Positions 8,932 through 17,574 of a stretch of 64,000 bases of DNA are shown here, one piece after another. Made by a program: the position numbers and the translations under genes. Location of the stretch: assembly GCF_034427655.1 (NCBI RefSeq), contig NZ_JAXOFX010000004.1, positions 350,709 to 414,708 of the forward strand, read 5' to 3'. Source of the stretch: Robertmurraya_A mangrovi (lineage in GTDB: Bacteria > Bacillota > Bacilli > Bacillales > Cytobacillaceae). Under the pieces are notes generated by a model that was not told the DNA's origin, ran no database searches, and saw only the letters and a program-made list of their open reading frames with translations. Position 1 is the first letter of the stretch; each line of letters opens with the position of its first letter.

Positions 8932-11343
8932 ATGAGAATAAATCATAATATTCAAGCCTTAAATGCATACCGTAACCTTTACCAAAATCAATTTCAAACT
9001 TCAAAAAACCTAGAAAGGCTATCATCCGGTTTACGTATCAATCGGGCAGCTGACGATGCAGCTGGACTAGCTATCTCCGAAAAAATGAGATCTCAAATTC
9101 GTGGGCTAAAGCAAGCAGAAAGAAACTCTATGGATGGAATCTCTTTAATGCAAACTACTGAAGGCGCAATGACTGAAGTCCATGCTATGTTACAACGTAT
9201 GCGTGAACTATCAGTACAAGGTGCAAATGACACTAACACTGATGCTGATCGTAGAGAAATCCAAAAAGAAGTTGATCAATTATTATTAGAGATTGATAGC
9301 ATTGCTGAAAAAACAGAATTTAACACTAGGAAATTATTAAATGGTGAGAGTGCTGTTCTGTCTGTAATTAATTCAAATAAAACAGGACTAGTAAAGTCTC
9401 CGGAGATCATTGACCCTAGTTTAAAATCAGGTAATTACGAGTTATCGGTGGAGTATAATCCAACAACTGATATTAGCTATAATGTAACACAACCTGCTGG
9501 AGGGCTTAAAGCAGGAGATATTAAATTAGACACTTCAGTTCCGAATCAAAAGTTCGGTGAATATACTATTAATATTAGAGATTACAACAATGATGGTTCA
9601 AATGTAAGTGCAAAGATACAAGTAATTGGCCCAGATGGGTTACCAATAAATCAAACTCCTCTTTCAGTAGAAGTAGGAAGTCATCTGCAAGGTGGAGCTA
9701 GTCAATTTGTAACCGTAGGTGGATTAAAGATTGATGCAAGTAAAATCGAGCATGCAGGGTCAGTTAAAATTAACATTGAAGCAAAAGTTACTTTAACATT
9801 ATCATACGATCAAAATTTAGGCGCCAACTCTATCAAAGAAGCGAAGGTGTTCGGTGAAACTGTTAAAGTGCCTAGTTATAATACAAGCGACACAAAATCT
9901 ACAGTTGGAAATTTATTAAGCTCACCAGCAACAATAGGCTTACCTAATGCTGGCTTAACGGGTGGTTTCCCTACAGGAGTTAGCCCAGTTGCTGTTTTGA
10001 CAGGAATCCCGATTACATCAGATTCAAACAATGCCGATGGAACACCTATTTTAACCAGTTTAAAAGCATCGGCAGAGTCTGTTAATTTTGTTGACTATGC
10101 TAACACAACGCCTTGGTCTACTGCTTTAAATACAGATATGGGTGCAGTAGTTCCGCCGGTTCCAGGTGCTTCAGAAGTTGCGGCGGCAGATCATAAAAAT
10201 GATTTAATAGCTATTGGGATAGCTGCCGGGGTTAAAGTAGCCAAGGAAACTGCTTTAACTGGTGTAACAACGTCACAATTGACAGACCAAATAAAAGTTG
10301 CAGCTGAACAGGCAATAAAAGAAGCTGCAATTGCAAGATCAATACCTGAAAATAAAGCAGCTACATATGCAGGAGCTCTAGCTGCCGCATTAGTAGCTGC
10401 TCACGATGGGGGCACCCCACAGAGAACCATTGCGGAAGATTTAACCCAGGAGAATAATGTAGTAGCAGCAGCAGCAAGTACTTCCGGTTTGGAGAATCAG
10501 GGAGGGAAATACTATTTTTCTGTTGAAACAAACGCAGGTACAAAATTATTTAGATTAGCAGCTCAAGATCTAGGAACTAGTAATACAAAACCATTAGTTA
10601 ATGAGTCAACTGGTGTAATTACATTCAACAGTAATTCCGGTGCAAATGTCTCACTAAAGGATATACAAGAATCTTTACTTGGTGCAGGTTTTACAAACGT
10701 TAAGGCCTGGGAAGTTGCTTCAGCTGGTACTGAAATCAAAGACCAGATGCTAGTAGTTACAAATAATACAAATAACCCTGGATCTCCTATTGCTAGAAAC
10801 GCATACACTTTAAGCACAACAGATTACCAACCAGTTGATTTCCGCAAAACAGTAACAACTGTAAATGGAAAAGTTGTACATGGCGGGGCTGAATTCAGCT
10901 TTAATAGTAGCCTTAAACAAGGTTTTAGTGAGTTCTCAGTTACGAATAACTCATTAGCGTTCCAAATTGGACCTAATACAAATCAAAATGTTAATATTGA
11001 TGTTCCACAGCTTAACACAGTTGAGTTGGGTGTTGAGCATATCGATGTTACTTCACAAACAGGTGCAAATAAAGCAATTTTTGATCTTGATCAAGCAATT
11101 CAGAAGGTTTCTTCTATTCGTGCAAAACTAGGAGCTACTCAAAATCGTTTGGAACATACTATTAGTAATATCCAAACGACTCATGAGAACTTAACAGCAT
11201 CTGAGTCTCGTATCCGTGATGCTGATATGGCGCTAGAGATGACTCAGTTTACGAAAAATAATATTTTAAATCAGTCTGCTCAAGCCATGCTTGCACAGGC
11301 AAATCAATTACCTCAAGGTGTTCTACAATTACTTCAAGGATAA
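8932..11343 (+). CDS. Large flagellin (803 aa) with extended surface domain
   Basis: This is a flagellin filament subunit. The N-terminal D0/D1 part (residues 1 to about 140: MRINHNIQALNAYRNL, LERLSSGLRINRAADDAAGL) and the C-terminal D1/D0 part (about 700-803: GATQNRLEHTISNIQ, SRIRDADMALEMTQFTKNN, QAMLAQANQLPQGVLQLLQ) are standard. The central region of about 550 residues is far larger than in the Hag-type flagellin at 17.6 kb. It contains Thr/Ser/Asn-rich beta-type sequence and an alanine-rich helical stretch (about residues 430-500). It should form outer D2/D3 domains that decorate the filament surface. I found no HExxH motif, so it is not a flagellinolysin. The start has AAGGAG upstream. 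FliS2 precedes it and a strong terminator follows. Confidence 0.93.
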   Translation: MRINHNIQALNAYRNLYQNQFQTSKNLERLSSGLRINRAADDAAGLAISEKMRSQIRGLKQAERNSMDGISLMQTTEGAMTEVHAMLQRMRELSVQGANDTNTDADRREIQKEVDQLLLEIDSIAEKTEFNTRKLLNGESAVLSVINSNKTGLVKSPEIIDPSLKSGNYELSVEYNPTTDISYNVTQPAGGLKAGDIKLDTSVPNQKFGEYTINIRDYNNDGSNVSAKIQVIGPDGLPINQTPLSVEVGSHLQGGASQFVTVGGLKIDASKIEHAGSVKINIEAKVTLTLSYDQNLGANSIKEAKVFGETVKVPSYNTSDTKSTVGNLLSSPATIGLPNAGLTGGFPTGVSPVAVLTGIPITSDSNNADGTPILTSLKASAESVNFVDYANTTPWSTALNTDMGAVVPPVPGASEVAAADHKNDLIAIGIAAGVKVAKETALTGVTTSQLTDQIKVAAEQAIKEAAIARSIPENKAATYAGALAAALVAAHDGGTPQRTIAEDLTQENNVVAAAASTSGLENQGGKYYFSVETNAGTKLFRLAAQDLGTSNTKPLVNESTGVITFNSNSGANVSLKDIQESLLGAGFTNVKAWEVASAGTEIKDQMLVVTNNTNNPGSPIARNAYTLSTTDYQPVDFRKTVTTVNGKVVHGGAEFSFNSSLKQGFSEFSVTNNSLAFQIGPNTNQNVNIDVPQLNTVELGVEHIDVTSQTGANKAIFDLDQAIQKVSSIRAKLGATQNRLEHTISNIQTTHENLTASESRIRDADMALEMTQFTKNNILNQSAQAMLAQANQLPQGVLQLLQG

Positions 11344-11352
11344 TATTAACAT

Positions 11353-11395
11353 AGAGAGGAAAGCTCAGTTTTTCAATGAGCCCCTCTCTTTTTTA
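11353..11395 (+). terminator. Intrinsic terminator after the large flagellin
   Basis: AGAGAGG and CCTCTCT, plus the inner GCTCA and TGAGC, form a long stem followed by six T residues. Confidence 0.9.
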
Positions 11396-11446
11396 TTAAC
11401 TACATGTTAGAATATAGATATTATTTAATTCAAAGGCGGGAATACT

Positions 11447-11884
11447 ATGGATGTTCAAAAGGTTGGCAAAGTTGGTCTAGAACAAATTAAAACAAAAAGT
11501 AATATGTCAATAGAGAGTATTTCTTTTCAAGAAGTGATGGGTAAAAATCGTCAGCAGACTATTTATGATAAATTTACAAAAATGGTTGATGAAATTGAGC
11601 AACAAGGGAAAACTTTGGCTGAAAATAGGACTGTAGATGAACTTCGAAAATATAAAAAGTTAGTGAAAAAATTCATGGAAGAAGCCGTTCAAAACGGGTT
11701 GCAGCTTGAGGAACAAAGAGGTTTTAACCGAAGAGGAAGGACAAAGGTTTATAAAATTGTTAAAGAGGTAGATAGGAAATTAATTGACCTAACAAATACT
11801 GTACTAGATAAGGAGAAAAATGGATTAGATATTTTGAATATGGTTGGTGAAGTTAAAGGGTTATTAATAAATATGTATACTTAA
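11447..11884 (+). CDS. yaaR: YaaR-family protein (DUF327)
   Basis: The 145-aa sequence fits the YaaR family: the middle EQQGKTLAENRTVDELRKYK, then KKFMEEAVQNGLQLEEQ, and the hallmark C-terminus VDRKLIDLTNTVLDKEK...GEVKGLLINMY. The protein is helical and soluble. In B. subtilis yaaR lies near tmk and holB, far from the flagellin genes, and its function is poorly known. Here it stands alone between the large flagellin and flgM, with its own terminator, which suggests a link to this flagellar module (inference). AAAGGCGGG precedes the start. Confidence 0.85.
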   Translation: MDVQKVGKVGLEQIKTKSNMSIESISFQEVMGKNRQQTIYDKFTKMVDEIEQQGKTLAENRTVDELRKYKKLVKKFMEEAVQNGLQLEEQRGFNRRGRTKVYKIVKEVDRKLIDLTNTVLDKEKNGLDILNMVGEVKGLLINMYT

Positions 11885-11915
11885 GGACTACTAGAGATGG
11901 CTAGTGGTTCTTTTA
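11885..11915 (+). terminator. Intrinsic terminator after yaaR
   Basis: GGACTACTAG and CTAGTGGTTC form a ten-pair stem with two G-U pairs and a six-base loop, followed by a short T run. Confidence 0.8.
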
Positions 11916-11961
11916 TTTATAGGTCAGTGTTATCAATTTAGTAAGAAAATGTGTATTTTCC

Positions 11962-11988
11962 TTTAAATTTATTTATATTAGTCGATAT
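11962..11988 (+). promoter_or_regulatory. Sigma-D type promoter for flgM
   Basis: TTTA at 11962-11965, 15 bases, then GTCGATAT at 11981-11988, the same shape as the promoter at 19130. It lies 94 bases before the flgM start. A sigma-D promoter for its own anti-sigma factor fits the known feedback. Confidence 0.62.
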
Positions 11989-12082
11989 TAAAACTATCGG
12001 AACACGTTTCCAGCTTAAGTGCGGTTTAAATGATTTTTTATAACATAATTTAATTAATATTTAGTTAGGAGAGGTGACTACG

Positions 12083-12346
12083 TTGAAAATTAATAATATA
12101 GGTCGGTTAAATGTAAATCCTTACAATAAGCAAATTGAAAAAAGTGAAACAGTTCAAAAATCGGGGCGTAAAGATAAAATTGAAATATCTAATGAAGCTT
12201 TAGAACTTCAGAAGATAGGACAGATTGAAATTGAACGTGAGGCTAAAGTTAAAGAAATCAAAGAGAAGATTAGCTCTGGAGAATATGAAGTTAATAATAT
12301 GGAAACAGCAAAAAAACTTTATGATTTCTGGAATAATAGGTTCTAG
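12083..12346 (+). CDS. flgM: FlgM, anti-sigma-D factor
   Basis: FlgM binds the flagellar sigma factor (sigma-D) and holds it inactive until the hook-basal body is built. The TTG at 12083 gives 87 aa beginning MKINNIGRLNVNPYNKQ, which lines up with the conserved FlgM N-terminus. A GTG at 12074 would overlap the ribosome binding site AGGAGAGG. The conserved core KDKIEISNEALELQK (about residues 30-45) and the C-terminal helix (IKEKISSGEYEVN...LYDFWNNRF) are present. flgN follows after 12 bases. FlgM and FlgN form the usual pair at the head of the filament-junction operon. Confidence 0.92.
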   Translation: MKINNIGRLNVNPYNKQIEKSETVQKSGRKDKIEISNEALELQKIGQIEIEREAKVKEIKEKISSGEYEVNNMETAKKLYDFWNNRF

Positions 12347-12358
12347 GAGTTGAAGGGA

Positions 12359-12856
12359 TTGACTGTTAAAAATATTGTCCAAGCATTGGAGAAACTGATT
12401 CTTCTTCATAAAAGTTTGATTCAAATATCTAAGAATAAGACTGGAGTAATTATAAAGGGAAGTGCAGAAGAACTACAGTCAATATTAAAGGAAGAAAATA
12501 AACATATACAAGCGATAAAAAAACTTGAGTCAGATATGCTACTAAATGCAAAAGATTTTTTATTATCAAACAATTTTACCGGAGAGCCTACAATAACAGC
12601 TACTATTAACTTAGCCAATAAACAAGATAAAGAGACACTCAGCATATTGAAAATAGAGCTAGAGTCTCTAATTAAAGATTTACAAGAACAAAATCAACTA
12701 AATCAAGAGTTGTTAGAACAGTCTTTATACTTTGTAAATTTATCACTAGATTTATTAAACCCTAATATAGATTCTTTCAACTATGGACGACAGGAAGAGG
12801 AAAAAGACTTAGATTTAGCTACAAAAGGTCGTTCACTTTTCGACTCGAAGGTATAA
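12359..12856 (+). CDS. flgN: FlgN, chaperone for FlgK and FlgL
   Basis: FlgN is the export chaperone of the hook-filament junction proteins. The TTG at 12359 (MTVKNIVQALEKLILLHK) has AGGAG ten bases upstream and matches the family N-terminus; a TTG at 12350 abuts the ribosome binding site and is less likely. The 165-aa protein is almost entirely helical, with the family pattern SAEELQSILKEENKHIQAI and a Gln/Asn-rich second helix (DLQEQNQLNQELLEQS). It lies between flgM and flgK and ends 14 bases before flgK, its client. Confidence 0.87.
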   Translation: MTVKNIVQALEKLILLHKSLIQISKNKTGVIIKGSAEELQSILKEENKHIQAIKKLESDMLLNAKDFLLSNNFTGEPTITATINLANKQDKETLSILKIELESLIKDLQEQNQLNQELLEQSLYFVNLSLDLLNPNIDSFNYGRQEEEKDLDLATKGRSLFDSKV

Positions 12857-12870
12857 CGGAGGTTAATTAA

Positions 12871-14904
12871 ATGATTTCAACTTTTCACGGCTTAGAAGTT
12901 GCTCGAAAAGGGATGATGACTCAACAAGCAGCACTTCATACAACCGGTCATAACATTGCAAATGCCAACACACCAGGCTATTCAAGGCAGAGGGTTAACT
13001 TTGCTCAAACTAATCCATTTCCTTCACCTGGATTAAATCGACCTCAAATACCAGGACAAATAGGTACGGGTGTTAAAGCTTCAGATATTCAAAGAATTCG
13101 TGATAGTTTTGTTGATATGCAATTTAGAAGTGAAAGTAGTAAATTGGGATACTGGCAGGCAAAAGCAGAACAACTTTCTCAAATGGAAGATATAATGAAT
13201 GAACCTTCTGACGTTGGGTTAGCCAAATCACTTGACCAATTTTGGAATGCTCTTCAAGATTTGGCTACTCAGCCACAAAATGATGGTGCTAGAAGGGTTG
13301 TACGTGAGAGAGGTATATCCTTAGCTAACACTTTTAATTATATGTCTAACTCACTAAAAGCAATTCAAAAGGATTATAGAAATGAGATTGACGTAACTCA
13401 GCAAAGAGTAAATTCATTATTGCGACAAGTTAATCAAATTAATAAACAAATTGGCTCAATTGAACCACATGGTTACTTACCGAATGACTTATATGATGAG
13501 AGGGATCGCATTATTGATGAATTGTCCTCTATTGTTAATATCAAAATTGATGTAAGACCTAGTGGAGGATTAGCATCTACTAATGCTGAAGGTCTCTATG
13601 ATATCTACTTAGCAGACCCAAAAGGGGATACGTTAAGAGACTCAGCTAATAAGCCCATTAAGTTAGTTGATTCACTCTCTGGAAAGGCAAATGGCTTTCA
13701 TATTCAATATGAAAACCGCGCGGAGTTAGACAGTCCTGTGTCTCAAATTAAATTCTTTGAGCTAAAGGAGAATGAAGAAGGCTTCGTTGGTATTAAACAC
13801 AGTATAGAAGCTGACACTGCTACCAACTCTATATATAATTTAATTGAATTCTCAGCCTTTAGTTCAAATGGTAAATTAAAAGGGAATATTGAAGGATACG
13901 GATATGTTGATAAGTCAGGCCTCACACCTGTTACTAAAGGACTCTATAATCAAATGTTAGCTGATTTGGATCAAATGGCTTTTACTTTCGCTAGCCATTT
14001 TAACCAAGTTCATCAATCTGGATGGAGCTTAAATGAAATTAGAAATGGTAGCAAATCCGGGATGGATTTCTTTTCGTTTAATGGTGGTGTACCAACGGAA
14101 GCTAACCCAAAAGGGGCAGCTGCGATTATAAAAATCTCACAGTCTATCTTAGATGATCCCCAGAATATAGCAGCTGCTGCAGAAGGTAATGTCTTAGCTG
14201 GGGGGATGATTAGGACATCAAGTGTAAATACAGCAACTGTAGGAAACCCTTCATTTACAGGAATCTATGATTCAACAAATTTACCTGACTCCTTTAAGAG
14301 TTTCAGTTCAGATATAGCAGAAATGAAAATAAACATGAAATTTACATTTGATAGTACTACAAATACAGGTTCTTGGGCCCACCAGTTAACTGCCTATGAT
14401 AAAGATGGTAAAGAATTGGGTGTTGCAGATTGGAAAGGCTTCACTGAAAAAGAGGTTAGTGTAGCTGGAGTAAAAATAAATACATCACTTGTTTCAAAAC
14501 CTAATAGCGGGGATGAATGGACAATTACGTTCCCTGCACAAGGAGTAAAATCAAGTGATGAAGCCTTTATTGGTAATGGTTCAAATGCTCTTAAACTCTC
14601 AAATGTTAAGGATGCAATCATAAATTATGGTGGAACGTTAACAAATGTTCACTCCTTTTATCAAGGTATGATTGGTAGATTAGGAGATAATGCAGGAGAA
14701 GCAAATAAAATGACTCAAACAGCAGGAGTTTTGAAAGATTCTGTTGAACAAAGACGCATGTCTATTAGTAGTGTATCGTTAGATGAAGAAATGACCAATA
14801 TGATTAAATTCCAGCATGCCTATAACGCTGCGGCAAGGAATATTACTATGGTTGATGAAATGTTAGATAAAATAATAAACGGTATGGGCGTTGTAGGAAG
14901 ATAG
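12871..14904 (+). CDS. flgK: FlgK, hook-filament junction protein 1
   Basis: FlgK (HAP1) joins the flexible hook to the filament. The N-terminal rod/hook motif is clear (MISTFHGLEVARKGMMTQQA, then HNIANANTPGYSRQRV at about residues 28-43), and so is the C-terminal heptad region (MTNMIKFQHAYNAAARNI, with MVDEMLDKIIN). At 677 aa it is longer than the roughly 500-aa B. subtilis protein; the extra length lies in the central, surface-exposed part. GGAGG precedes the ATG, and flgL follows after 14 bases. Confidence 0.96.
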   Translation: MISTFHGLEVARKGMMTQQAALHTTGHNIANANTPGYSRQRVNFAQTNPFPSPGLNRPQIPGQIGTGVKASDIQRIRDSFVDMQFRSESSKLGYWQAKAEQLSQMEDIMNEPSDVGLAKSLDQFWNALQDLATQPQNDGARRVVRERGISLANTFNYMSNSLKAIQKDYRNEIDVTQQRVNSLLRQVNQINKQIGSIEPHGYLPNDLYDERDRIIDELSSIVNIKIDVRPSGGLASTNAEGLYDIYLADPKGDTLRDSANKPIKLVDSLSGKANGFHIQYENRAELDSPVSQIKFFELKENEEGFVGIKHSIEADTATNSIYNLIEFSAFSSNGKLKGNIEGYGYVDKSGLTPVTKGLYNQMLADLDQMAFTFASHFNQVHQSGWSLNEIRNGSKSGMDFFSFNGGVPTEANPKGAAAIIKISQSILDDPQNIAAAAEGNVLAGGMIRTSSVNTATVGNPSFTGIYDSTNLPDSFKSFSSDIAEMKINMKFTFDSTTNTGSWAHQLTAYDKDGKELGVADWKGFTEKEVSVAGVKINTSLVSKPNSGDEWTITFPAQGVKSSDEAFIGNGSNALKLSNVKDAIINYGGTLTNVHSFYQGMIGRLGDNAGEANKMTQTAGVLKDSVEQRRMSISSVSLDEEMTNMIKFQHAYNAAARNITMVDEMLDKIINGMGVVGR

Positions 14905-14918
14905 GTAGGTGAATTAAT

Positions 14919-16064
14919 ATGCGTGTGACACAATCTATGTTAACGAACAGCAACTTAAAATATTTAAGTCAAAATTACAATAGGCTTGGGAAAATCCAAG
15001 ATCAAATCATGTCGGGTAAGAAGATTACAAAACCTTCAGATGACCCTGTGGTAGCGATGAAGGGAATGCGTTACCGTAGCCAGGTTGTAGAGGTCGAACA
15101 GTTTAAGAGGAACTTAGGTGAGGGGTTTAACTGGCTTGAAAATGCAGATGCTTCATTAGATGAGACAGGCTCAGTACTCCAAAGAATTCGTGAACTAACA
15201 GTCCAAGCATCTAATGATAGTTACGACCCAACTGCACGAAAAAATATAACAGCTGAAATATCGAGATTACAAGAACACATAGTGGCTCTCGCTAATACTA
15301 GAGTAGGAGATAACTATATTTTTAATGGTACAAACACAGCTTCTCAACCTATTAATGAAAATAGATTTAATTTAGGATATGAAAAATTTCAAGAGGGTTT
15401 AAGTGATTCAACGCTCAAAGCTGAAGATTATGTAGTTAGTTATAAAGGCCTTTCTTATCAGTATGATAGTATTGAAAAAGTATATAAATCGGCTAATGGG
15501 GACTCAATATCTATCAGTGGGGCAAACGGTGAAATTGTTCGTAAATATTCTGAAGAACAAAAATATCTTGATGGACAGAAAATGGAATTGCGTGAGGAAA
15601 TAAATGCTTCAGATATTGTTATATCGAATAAATTTTCGGTCTCTACTAATACAGAAGATGTTAGGATTGAGATCATGAAAGGCGTTACTATTCCTATAAA
15701 CGTTAGACCACAAGGTGTTTATTCAACTGAACTTTTTGGTAGCTTAGAATCCCTAAAGAAAATGCTGAATGACCCGTCTACAAAAGGGGCAGAATTAACT
15801 AAGGTATTAGACAACTTAGATGGTTTTATGAACAGTATAGTCTCTACTAGAGCTGAACTAGGAGCTCAGATGAACCGTGCTGAAATGGTTCAAGATAGAC
15901 TTCTTCAACAAGAAGTCATTGCAAACAAAACGGTATCTGACAATGAAGATATCGATTTCGAAAAAGCAATCATTGATCTTACTATCCAAGAAAGTCTTCA
16001 TCGTGCTTCACTAGCTGCAGGTGCTCGAATTATTCAACCAACACTAATGGACTTCTTAAGGTAA
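14919..16064 (+). CDS. flgL: FlgL, hook-filament junction protein 3
   Basis: FlgL (HAP3) sits between FlgK and the first flagellin subunits. The 381-aa product begins MRVTQSMLTNSNLKYLSQNY, keeps the flagellin-like motif SGKKITKPSDDPVVAM (about 32-47) and ends with the FlgL-type helix DLTIQESLHRASLAAGARII. AGGTAGGTGA precedes the ATG. It is the last gene before a strong terminator. Confidence 0.95.
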   Translation: MRVTQSMLTNSNLKYLSQNYNRLGKIQDQIMSGKKITKPSDDPVVAMKGMRYRSQVVEVEQFKRNLGEGFNWLENADASLDETGSVLQRIRELTVQASNDSYDPTARKNITAEISRLQEHIVALANTRVGDNYIFNGTNTASQPINENRFNLGYEKFQEGLSDSTLKAEDYVVSYKGLSYQYDSIEKVYKSANGDSISISGANGEIVRKYSEEQKYLDGQKMELREEINASDIVISNKFSVSTNTEDVRIEIMKGVTIPINVRPQGVYSTELFGSLESLKKMLNDPSTKGAELTKVLDNLDGFMNSIVSTRAELGAQMNRAEMVQDRLLQQEVIANKTVSDNEDIDFEKAIIDLTIQESLHRASLAAGARIIQPTLMDFLR

Positions 16065-16093
16065 GCTATTCCTATTGGGATAGCTTTTTTTCT
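16063..16093 (+). terminator. Intrinsic terminator after flgL
   Basis: AAGCTATTCC and GGGATAGCTT pair over ten positions around a four-base loop, followed by a seven-T run. The stem begins at the last base of the flgL stop region. Confidence 0.92.
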
Positions 16094-16148
16094 TAAGATA
16101 TTTTCGATACAATACAATATATAAAAAGAACTCGAAATGGAGGTTCGT

Positions 16149-16730
16149 ATGAAACTACCAGAGTTACAAATAACCAAAACAATGATGAAAATTGGCATTA
16201 ATCAGAGTAGAGGTCACATCGAGTTAAGACAGCCAATGGCTGAAATTGAATATAACCAACCACAACCAGAAGTAAAAATGACTAAAACAAAAAGTAAGTT
16301 AGAAATTGACCAATCAGAGGCCTTTGCTGATGCAAATTTGAAAAACCCTTTTAGGGTGATAAAAGAATGGGCGTCAGAAGCAAAGAAGAGAGTCCTTCTA
16401 GACATTGCAAAGGAAATCAGTCAAGGTAATAGAATGATGACTATTGAACACCAGGATAAGTCAATAATACCCCAACTCGCTAAAGAAGATAGTCAACCAG
16501 CTCCAAAGCAGTTTAACATAGGTTTCATGCCAGAAACAGCTGAAAAGGTTCACTTTAAATATACACCTTCCAAAATTACAATGGATGTAGATCTTGAAAA
16601 TTTCAAATTAAAAGCAAAAATCAATAAACCACAAATTAACTTTCAGCGAGGTCATGTCTCAATATATACGAAACAAAAAGCCTCTATAGACATACAAGCT
16701 ATTGGTATAAATATGGATATCATAAAATAA
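16149..16730 (+). CDS. yviE: YviE-like protein (DUF6470)
   Basis: This matches YviE, which lies between flgL and fliW in B. subtilis. The function is unknown. ATG 16149 has TGGAGG six bases upstream; an in-frame ATG at 16137 would contain the ribosome binding site. The 193-aa protein has alternating polar and hydrophobic beta-strand patterns at both ends (IGINQSRGHIELRQPMAEIE; KITMDVDLENFKLKAKINKP) around a helix (VIKEWASEAKKRVLLDIAKE). No signal peptide or membrane segment is seen. Confidence 0.83.
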   Translation: MKLPELQITKTMMKIGINQSRGHIELRQPMAEIEYNQPQPEVKMTKTKSKLEIDQSEAFADANLKNPFRVIKEWASEAKKRVLLDIAKEISQGNRMMTIEHQDKSIIPQLAKEDSQPAPKQFNIGFMPETAEKVHFKYTPSKITMDVDLENFKLKAKINKPQINFQRGHVSIYTKQKASIDIQAIGINMDIIK

Positions 16731-16748
16731 TAGAAAGTGGTGAAAAAA

Positions 16749-17198
16749 ATGAAGATATTAACCAAATATCATGGGGAAGTTGAGATAGAAGAAAGTCAAA
16801 TTATTCATTTTAGGCAAGGATTACCAGGTTTCTTAGATAAAACTGAATTTACAATTGTTCCTTTCCACGAAGAGGGACCTTTCATGATTATGCAATCTAT
16901 TCAGACACCGGCACTTGCTTTTGTTATGATTAGCCCTTTTGATTTTTTCGAAGGTTATTCTGTAAAACTAACTGATCAACTATTAGAGACGTTGGAAATA
17001 AAAGAAAAAGAAGATATTGCACTTTTCGTTATCCTTACAGTTAAAGAACCGTTTGAAGATACAACAGCCAATTTGCAAGGGCCAATCGTTATAAACACTA
17101 AAAAGAAATTAGGAAAACAATTTATCTTAAGTGATGCAAGTTATAAAACAAAACATTATCTAACAAATCAACTAACCTCTTCAGTTAAGGAGGGTTAA
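16749..17198 (+). CDS. fliW: FliW, flagellar assembly factor and CsrA antagonist
   Basis: FliW binds either free flagellin or CsrA. When flagellin is exported, the released FliW sequesters CsrA and hag translation resumes. The 149-aa protein has the family motifs HFRQGLPGFLDKTEFTIVPF (near residues 24-43) and SPFDFFEGYSVKL. ATG 16749 has AAAGTGG upstream and matches the usual N-terminus MKILTKYHGEVEI; the GTGs at 16737 and 16740 are unlikely. csrA follows after two bases, so the two antagonists are cotranslated. Confidence 0.95.
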   Translation: MKILTKYHGEVEIEESQIIHFRQGLPGFLDKTEFTIVPFHEEGPFMIMQSIQTPALAFVMISPFDFFEGYSVKLTDQLLETLEIKEKEDIALFVILTVKEPFEDTTANLQGPIVINTKKKLGKQFILSDASYKTKHYLTNQLTSSVKEG

Positions 17199-17200
17199 TC

Positions 17201-17428
17201 ATGCTAGTTCTCACAAGGAAGATAAATCAATCTATTCAAATTGGACAAGATATTGAAATCAAAATATTAGCTGTTGAAGGGGAACAAATAAAAATAGGTA
17301 TTGAAGCACCAAAACACGTTGAAATCCACCGAAAAGAAATCTACCTTTCAATACAAGAAGAAAATAATAAAGCAACGAACACATCTATAGACCTACTAAG
17401 ACAATTCACAAATCAAATAAAAAAATAA
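17201..17428 (+). CDS. csrA: CsrA, RNA-binding translational repressor
   Basis: CsrA is a small dimeric RNA-binding protein that represses flagellin translation by covering the hag ribosome binding site. The 75-aa product is typical: MLVLTRKINQSIQIGQDIEI, then VKI-type strands and GIEAPKHVEIHRKEIYLSIQ, with the RNA-contact residues of the first strand (LTRK) and the APKxVxxHRxEI segment intact. AAGGAGGG precedes the ATG. A target hairpin is visible about 100 bases downstream in the hag leader. Confidence 0.96.
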   Translation: MLVLTRKINQSIQIGQDIEIKILAVEGEQIKIGIEAPKHVEIHRKEIYLSIQEENNKATNTSIDLLRQFTNQIKK

Positions 17429-17448
17429 ATTTTCTAGCAAAAAACTAC

Positions 17449-17475
17449 TAAATAAACTAAAAATCATGTCGATAT
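17449..17475 (+). promoter_or_regulatory. Sigma-D type promoter for hag
   Basis: TAAA at 17449-17452, exactly 15 bases, then GTCGATAT at 17468-17475, followed by a leader of about 95 bases to the hag start. Confidence 0.85.
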
Positions 17476-17492
17476 TAACATTGTAATCGGAC

Positions 17493-17521
17493 GAGTAATT
17501 GAGACGGCCGCTTAATTACTC
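17493..17521 (+). promoter_or_regulatory. Stem-loop in the hag leader
   Basis: GAGTAATT and AATTACTC form a perfect eight-pair inverted repeat around a GC-rich core containing CGGCCG. It lies in the predicted untranslated leader, upstream of the CsrA sites, and may stabilise the mRNA or present the region for CsrA binding (inference). Confidence 0.6.
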
Positions 17522-17531
17522 TCTCTGACAA

Positions 17532-17565
17532 CCACAAGGATGTGGGACAAACATATTCAAGGAGG
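17532..17565 (+). promoter_or_regulatory. CsrA-binding sites in the hag leader
   Basis: CCACA-AGGA-TGTGG (17532-17545) is a perfect five-pair hairpin with the GGA in the loop, the classic high-affinity CsrA target. A second site, CAAGGAGG, overlaps the hag Shine-Dalgarno sequence at about 17558-17565. Together with csrA and fliW just upstream, this gives the known flagellin homeostasis loop. Confidence 0.85.
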
Positions 17566-17574
17566 AAATATCAC

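Noticed and set aside
8932..11343. Flagellinolysin (protease domain in the large flagellin)
   Set aside because: No HExxH zinc-protease motif was found in the central region.
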